Part shown: positions 5,590-8,660 of the stretch, one piece after another
Layout: every line of letters begins with the position of its first letter
Numbering within the stretch: the stretch's first letter is position 1
Origin: Acidobacteriota bacterium
GTDB taxonomy: Bacteria; Acidobacteriota; Terriglobia; Terriglobales; Acidobacteriaceae
DNA: 8,660 bases
Direction of reading: 5' to 3'
Assembly (NCBI GenBank): GCA_003224785.1
Contig: QHZV01000063.1
Location: 1-8,660 of the forward strand
Translations under genes and position numbers: made by a program
Notes under the pieces: model-generated
Database searches by the model: none
Seen by the model: only the letters and a program-made list of their open reading frames with translations
What the model was told of the DNA's origin: nothing

Positions 5590-7248
5590 ATGGCATCCGT
5601 TTCGCACGCAATCAAAGTTATTCGTGACTCCCGTTCAGCCCGGGTTGGCTGTCTGCTGGCGCTCGGTCTGATTACTACGAGCTGCGGCGACGTGTATCGC
5701 CCCGTCGCTCAAATCGTTCCGGGAACGCCACCCAATCCCTCGGCCGTCCATTTTGTTGAGACCGTGAGCGCGAACGGAAAGCTGAATACCGGAAGCGGCA
5801 GCCGTCTTGATGTTGCCGGAGACACTAACCTGGGAAATCTGCAAACCGGGGTGCAGCCCGCGCACGCCGCATTGGTGCAAAATGGCGCGAAGCTCTACAT
5901 TGCCAACTTCGGCGACGATACGGTCACCGAGAATGCGCCCTCGAATCCCACAGTAACTTCCACGATCGGCTTGCCGTCGGGATCTCAGCCGGTATTCGTG
6001 CATAGCGCAGAGAGCAGCAACGTGTACGTCGCCAACTTCGGGACGGGTACGGTGTCCGTCATTAATGCGAACTCAAATGCCGTCACGACAAGCGTGCCGG
6101 TCGGCGCCAATCCTGTCGCATTGGCGGAAATGCCGAGCACCGGAAGCAATAATCAAAAGCTGTATGTCGCGAACGAAGGCAGCAGCAGTGTTTCAGTGAT
6201 CAATGTGTTGGACGACAGCGTGGGAAGTGCGGTTCCCGTCGGCGCGCCTCAGGTGTGGGCAGTTGCGCGATCTGACAGCGCGAGAATTTACGTGCTCGAT
6301 TCAAGCGGCACGATCTCGGCGATAAACACTCTCTCCGATTCGGTTATGCAACCGACGGCATCCGCCGGTGCAGGCGCGAATTTCATGTTTCTAGACTCAA
6401 AAGCGCAGCGGCTCTATGTGACCAATCCCATAGCCCACACGCTTTCGATCTTCGATATCACCGAGGCGACGTCCACGCCCGTAAGTCACCTGGCGACATT
6501 GGATGTCAGCCAGAGTGCCAGCCCGGCTTACATACCAACTTCAGTGACGGGCATCGGCGACGGTTCCCGCGCTTACGTTGCGAGCTATCAGCTCACTAGC
6601 TGCCCGGCTTTGTCAGGAAGTTTCGCGTGCGTCAATACGGCAGTTAGCGTCATCAATGTTGGCACGAACAGTGTGAGCAAGATCATTCCGATCGCCTCCG
6701 CGGTCCCTGTGGACACGAACAACAATGATGGCTGCGGCGGGATTGCACCACCTCCGGCTTTGTGGACGCCGAGCGTTGGAACGCGGTTCCGTTTATCTAC
6801 AGCTTCATCCGGCGGGGGCAGCACTTCAAATTTCAAAGTCTATGTAGCACAGTGCGATGCGCAAGACGTAGCTGTGATTGACACTTTTCCTACGAACTCG
6901 AATCCGGCTGACACATATGCCGGAGTCACAGTTCCGGCGCCTTTGAGCGCAGCTTCAGGCCAGCAGGTCAGCATTTCCAGCGCTACGCAGACAGCCGCAA
7001 CATCCACCACGCCTGCGACCACGGCCTATGCCTACACTCAAACCGCCGGGAGTGGCCTGCAAGTTGGAATGAGCATTTTTGTTAGCGGAATGACTGACAC
7101 TGGGAACAACGGCAATTTCGTGATTGCCGCATTGGGCTCAGGAACGTTTACCGTTGACAATCCGTCCGGAGTAACTAACAGCGCTCAGAGCGGCACCGGA
7201 TCAGTGCTTCCGAGACAAAGCCCGGTGTTCGTGGTCGCCGGACCGTAA
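5590..7248 (+). CDS. Exported YVTN-type beta-propeller protein, probable lipoprotein
   Basis: This 552-residue protein begins with a basic stretch and hydrophobic core ending in GLITTSC (Cys32), a slightly irregular lipobox (Thr at -3), so it is probably anchored to the envelope facing the periplasm or outside. Residues of about 90-435 carry YVTN/YncE-like blade repeats: LYIANFGDDTVT (102), VYVANFGTGTVSVINA (145), LYVANEGSSSVSVINV (191), IYVLDSSGTISAIN (233), LYVTNPIAHTLSIFDI (275), AYVASY..SVIN (328-355) and VYVAQCDAQDVAVIDT (417). These predict a seven-bladed propeller, usually a binding scaffold. Cys338 and Cys347 could form a loop disulfide. After about residue 450 comes a separate Thr/Ser/Gly-rich module with VGMSIFVSGM and NNGNFVIAALGSGTFTV, unlike the blades. 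The ligand is unknown. No ribosome site is seen before the ATG; later in-frame starts would cut the signal. It appears monocistronic. Confidence 0.85.
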   Translation: MASVSHAIKVIRDSRSARVGCLLALGLITTSCGDVYRPVAQIVPGTPPNPSAVHFVETVSANGKLNTGSGSRLDVAGDTNLGNLQTGVQPAHAALVQNGAKLYIANFGDDTVTENAPSNPTVTSTIGLPSGSQPVFVHSAESSNVYVANFGTGTVSVINANSNAVTTSVPVGANPVALAEMPSTGSNNQKLYVANEGSSSVSVINVLDDSVGSAVPVGAPQVWAVARSDSARIYVLDSSGTISAINTLSDSVMQPTASAGAGANFMFLDSKAQRLYVTNPIAHTLSIFDITEATSTPVSHLATLDVSQSASPAYIPTSVTGIGDGSRAYVASYQLTSCPALSGSFACVNTAVSVINVGTNSVSKIIPIASAVPVDTNNNDGCGGIAPPPALWTPSVGTRFRLSTASSGGGSTSNFKVYVAQCDAQDVAVIDTFPTNSNPADTYAGVTVPAPLSAASGQQVSISSATQTAATSTTPATTAYAYTQTAGSGLQVGMSIFVSGMTDTGNNGNFVIAALGSGTFTVDNPSGVTNSAQSGTGSVLPRQSPVFVVAGP

Positions 7249-7641
7249 GCCAAGCGTCCGACTCAATCCATCCCGATATTAGTGGCCGCTCCAGCTGCCG
7301 AGGCCGAGTCCTGGAAGTAACAATTCCACCACACAGCAAAGAGCCAGTGCATACGCATTGTTTGCCCAGTACGGCTCTATATCCAGCAAATTGGCGACAT
7401 AATCGTCCGAGACCCTGACGGGAAACTTCTCTTCGACCCTCGCCAGATGGAGGTGTTTACGGGGTAGTCTTGGAGGTCATCTCCATGCGTAGAGCTTGAA
7501 TCACAGACGATTTCCCCTCGACCAGAGGCAACCGTCGCGAAACCGGCGAACATCAGAGAGCGCGGATTCTCGCCCCCGGTGGTAGAGACTGGGCTGCTGG
7601 CAGAGCGCCAGAGAATCAACACCGAGCATGGAGAATCGAAA
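7249..7641 (+). other. 393-base region without a convincing gene; leader of the tandem secreted genes
   Basis: I find no complete gene here. The frame 7321-7467 is open and ends with a protein-like stretch (GDIIVRDPDGKLLFDPRQ, about 7390-7443). It has no usable start before the ATG at 7447 and an upstream stop at 7318, so at most it is a gene remnant. A small stem (TGGAG 7471-7475 with CTCCA 7481-7485) is present. The open frame from 7579 into the next gene lacks a ribosome site and is probably non-coding before 7642. The promoter of the tandem secreted genes should be here, but I cannot place it. Confidence 0.4.
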
Positions 7642-7912
7642 ATGAAGCGCCGCATGCTTTTGCTCGTTATGATGGCGACAGCCATCGCGCTTGCCCCTGC
7701 TGCCATTGCACAGACATTCACCCCACCGTGTAATCCGCTGCCGCAGGACCGAACTATCACCTTCTGTACCCCGATTGACGATGCTACATATAGCCAATCC
7801 CAAACTGAAAACTCCGCCGAGGGCTGGATTAAGGACTCCCTCCCACACACAGCCAAGGAATATTCCGACGGGCAGTTGTTTGGTAGCAACGTGCCGGACA
7901 AGTTCCGGACTG
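7629..7912 (+). repeat. Tandem gene duplication, copy A (ribosome site, signal peptide, first domain)
   Basis: The stretch from TGGAGAATCGAAAATGAA at 7629 onward is matched by the stretch from 8383 to the window end. The first 18 bases are identical, and the signal-peptide and C-N-P-L-P region is highly similar at the nucleotide level. A 6-base in-frame length difference occurs near 7801-7820. Similarity begins just ahead of the ribosome site; the sequence before it differs. Confidence 0.85.
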
Positions 7913-8346
7913 GATTCGGCTTCCTAGACGACCAGATTCACACTCTCACTATTGTGGTGACGGACTCGCTAGGCACGTTCCAAAAGTCCGTCTCGGCTCG
8001 GTGGTCCTCTCCGCAATTGCCATGCGCTTTACCGAGTACCGATCCGGGGTTCGTGGTGTGCAAGCCTTCCGATGGGGAAGTGGATTCTCGGCCGATGCGC
8101 GTCGCCGCCGTCACGCGCGCCGACTTCACACCCGGCTCCAGCCAGGTCGGCACTATTGAGGTGTGGATCGATGGGACGAAGTATGGCGAATCATACGAAC
8201 CGCTCGGTACAACGAACGTGAAGATACTGAACAGCTTCTTCTACGTTCCTGTTGGCACCCATAAGGTCACCATCTTTGCCCACTTGCCAGACGGCACCAA
8301 GATAACAAAGCACCGCACGGTGACCGTTGTGAACTATGCGCCGTAA
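7642..8346 (+). CDS. Secreted protein with two Cys-x11-Cys Ig-like domains
   Basis: The 234-residue product has a clear Sec signal (MKRRMLLLVMMATAIALAPA) with an A-I-A cleavage site before Gln24. Two similar domains follow. Each opens with Cys-x2-Pro and a second Cys exactly 12 residues later, then Pro-x-Asp: C30/C42 (ITFCTPIDDAT) and C128/C140 (FVVCKPSDGEV). Each then has strands ending in a typical Ig-like pattern, IHTLTIVVTDSLGTFQKSV (99-117) and GTHKVTIFAHLPDGTKI (195-211). The second also has TIEVWIDGTKYGE (161-173), the usual I-x-V-Y/W-V/I-D-G strand of bacterial Ig-like modules. Four cysteines suggest one disulfide per domain. The ATG at 7642 is chosen because GGAG lies 8 bases upstream and the signal peptide starts there; an open frame from 7579 is not supported. 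Role unknown; surface or periplasmic binding or adhesion is only a guess. Confidence 0.88.
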   Translation: MKRRMLLLVMMATAIALAPAAIAQTFTPPCNPLPQDRTITFCTPIDDATYSQSQTENSAEGWIKDSLPHTAKEYSDGQLFGSNVPDKFRTGFGFLDDQIHTLTIVVTDSLGTFQKSVSARWSSPQLPCALPSTDPGFVVCKPSDGEVDSRPMRVAAVTRADFTPGSSQVGTIEVWIDGTKYGESYEPLGTTNVKILNSFFYVPVGTHKVTIFAHLPDGTKITKHRTVTVVNYAP

Positions 8347-8353
8347 GCGCGAG

Positions 8354-8365
8354 GCGGCTTGCCGC
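8354..8365 (+). other. Small inverted repeat between the tandem secreted genes
   Basis: GCGGC (8354-8358) and GCCGC (8361-8365) are inverted, best read as a 4-bp stem with the loop CTTG, and TTTT follows at 8370-8373. It could slightly attenuate read-through into the second gene. The stem is short and may be chance. Confidence 0.2.
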
Positions 8366-8382
8366 GAACTTTTACCTGAACC

Positions 8383-8660
8383 TGGAGAATCGAAAATGAA
8401 ACGCTGTATGTTTTTGCTCATCATGATGGCGACAGCCATCGCATTTGCCCCTGCTGCCATCGCGCAGGCGTCGCCCCCACCCTGTAATCCGCTGCCGCTC
8501 GATCGAACGATCACCTTCTGCTACCCCATCGACGATGCGACGATTGCCCAATCTCTGGTCGCGGCCGAAGGTTGGATTAAAGACTCCCTGCCACACAACG
8601 CCAACATATATATAGATGGACAGTTGCAGTCCAGCAACATTCCAGACGAGTTCGGGGCCG
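8383..8660 (+). repeat. Tandem gene duplication, copy B
   Basis: This is the counterpart of 7629-7912 at an offset of 754 bases. It shares the ribosome site and start context exactly, and the signal peptide and first Cys-x11-Cys region closely. It runs off the window. Confidence 0.85.
8396..8660 (+). CDS. Second secreted Cys-x11-Cys protein, 5' part (3' end outside window)
   Basis: The ATG at 8396 is preceded by GGAG at 8 bases, in the same context as the preceding paralogue. The 88 visible residues comprise a signal peptide (MKRCMFLLIMMATAIAFAPA, A-I-A cleavage before Gln24) and the beginning of the first domain, with Cys30 and Cys42 in the same positions (CNPLPLDRTITFCYPIDDA). EGWIKDSLPH and the D-G-Q-L / S-N-I-P-D-E-F run are conserved. 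It is two residues shorter than its neighbour around residue 51-58. Only 49 bases separate it from the upstream stop, so the two are probably co-transcribed. An unusual extra Cys at position 4 lies in the signal peptide's N-region. Whether it has the second Ig-like domain cannot be seen. Confidence 0.85.
   Translation, partial: MKRCMFLLIMMATAIAFAPAAIAQASPPPCNPLPLDRTITFCYPIDDATIAQSLVAAEGWIKDSLPHNANIYIDGQLQSSNIPDEFGA

Noticed and set aside
7579..7641. 21-residue N-terminal extension of the first secreted Ig-like protein
   Set aside because: A signal peptide and GGAG site place the start at 7642, and the paralogue at 8396 has the same start context.
7377..7901. 174-codon minus-strand open frame across the start of the first secreted gene
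   Set aside because: It is antisense to a signal-peptide-bearing gene with a good ribosome site, and its translation is Ser/Cys/Arg-rich without recognisable features.

Overview
The window looks like a chromosomal segment of an Acidobacteriota member, probably Terriglobia. This is inferred from the moderately high GC content, the kind of secreted proteins present (a YVTN-type beta-propeller lipoprotein and Cys-x11-Cys Ig-like modules), and intergenic palindromes built on the CACAGAGG and GTGGGAC..GTCCCAC words that I associate with such genomes. No marker gene in the window proves the taxonomy.

Left part (1-2866). The 3' end of an unrecognised protein gene enters from the left (+). It converges on a SpoU/TrmH-type RNA 2'-O-methyltransferase gene (-), with a perfect 9-bp hairpin between them. 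Divergent from the methyltransferase is a two-gene unit: a TsaC/YrdC/Sua5 threonylcarbamoyl-AMP synthase, whose best start is GTG at 1608, and a membrane-anchored DUF218 (SanA/ElyC/YdcF-like) protein whose GTG start overlaps the tsaC stop by 4 bases. Two genes here therefore concern RNA modification: one probably methylates rRNA or tRNA, and the other makes the precursor of t6A in tRNA.

Middle part (2867-5460). A YfiT-type DinB-fold thiol transferase/metal-dependent hydrolase gene and a DUF92 integral membrane protein gene both lie on the minus strand. The YfiT gene is flanked on both sides by decayed palindromic elements with related CACAGAGG-type arms. Divergent from the DUF92 gene is a bacterial Ku gene (non-homologous end joining). 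Its usual partner LigD is not in the window.

Right part (5461-8660). This part carries exported proteins on the plus strand. The first is a 552-residue YVTN beta-propeller protein with a lipoprotein-like signal and an additional small beta-rich C-terminal module. A stretch of about 390 bases without a convincing gene follows. Then come two tandem paralogous secreted proteins with nearly identical ribosome binding sites and signal peptides; the second is cut by the window edge. The complete one contains two copies of an Ig-like domain, each opening with a Cys-x11-Cys signature.

Most genes are recognisable housekeeping or widespread families. I do not see a convincing undescribed multi-gene system. 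The most interesting items are the tandem Cys-x11-Cys secreted family, the paired palindromic elements around the yfiT-like gene, and the hairpin directly before the DUF92 start.
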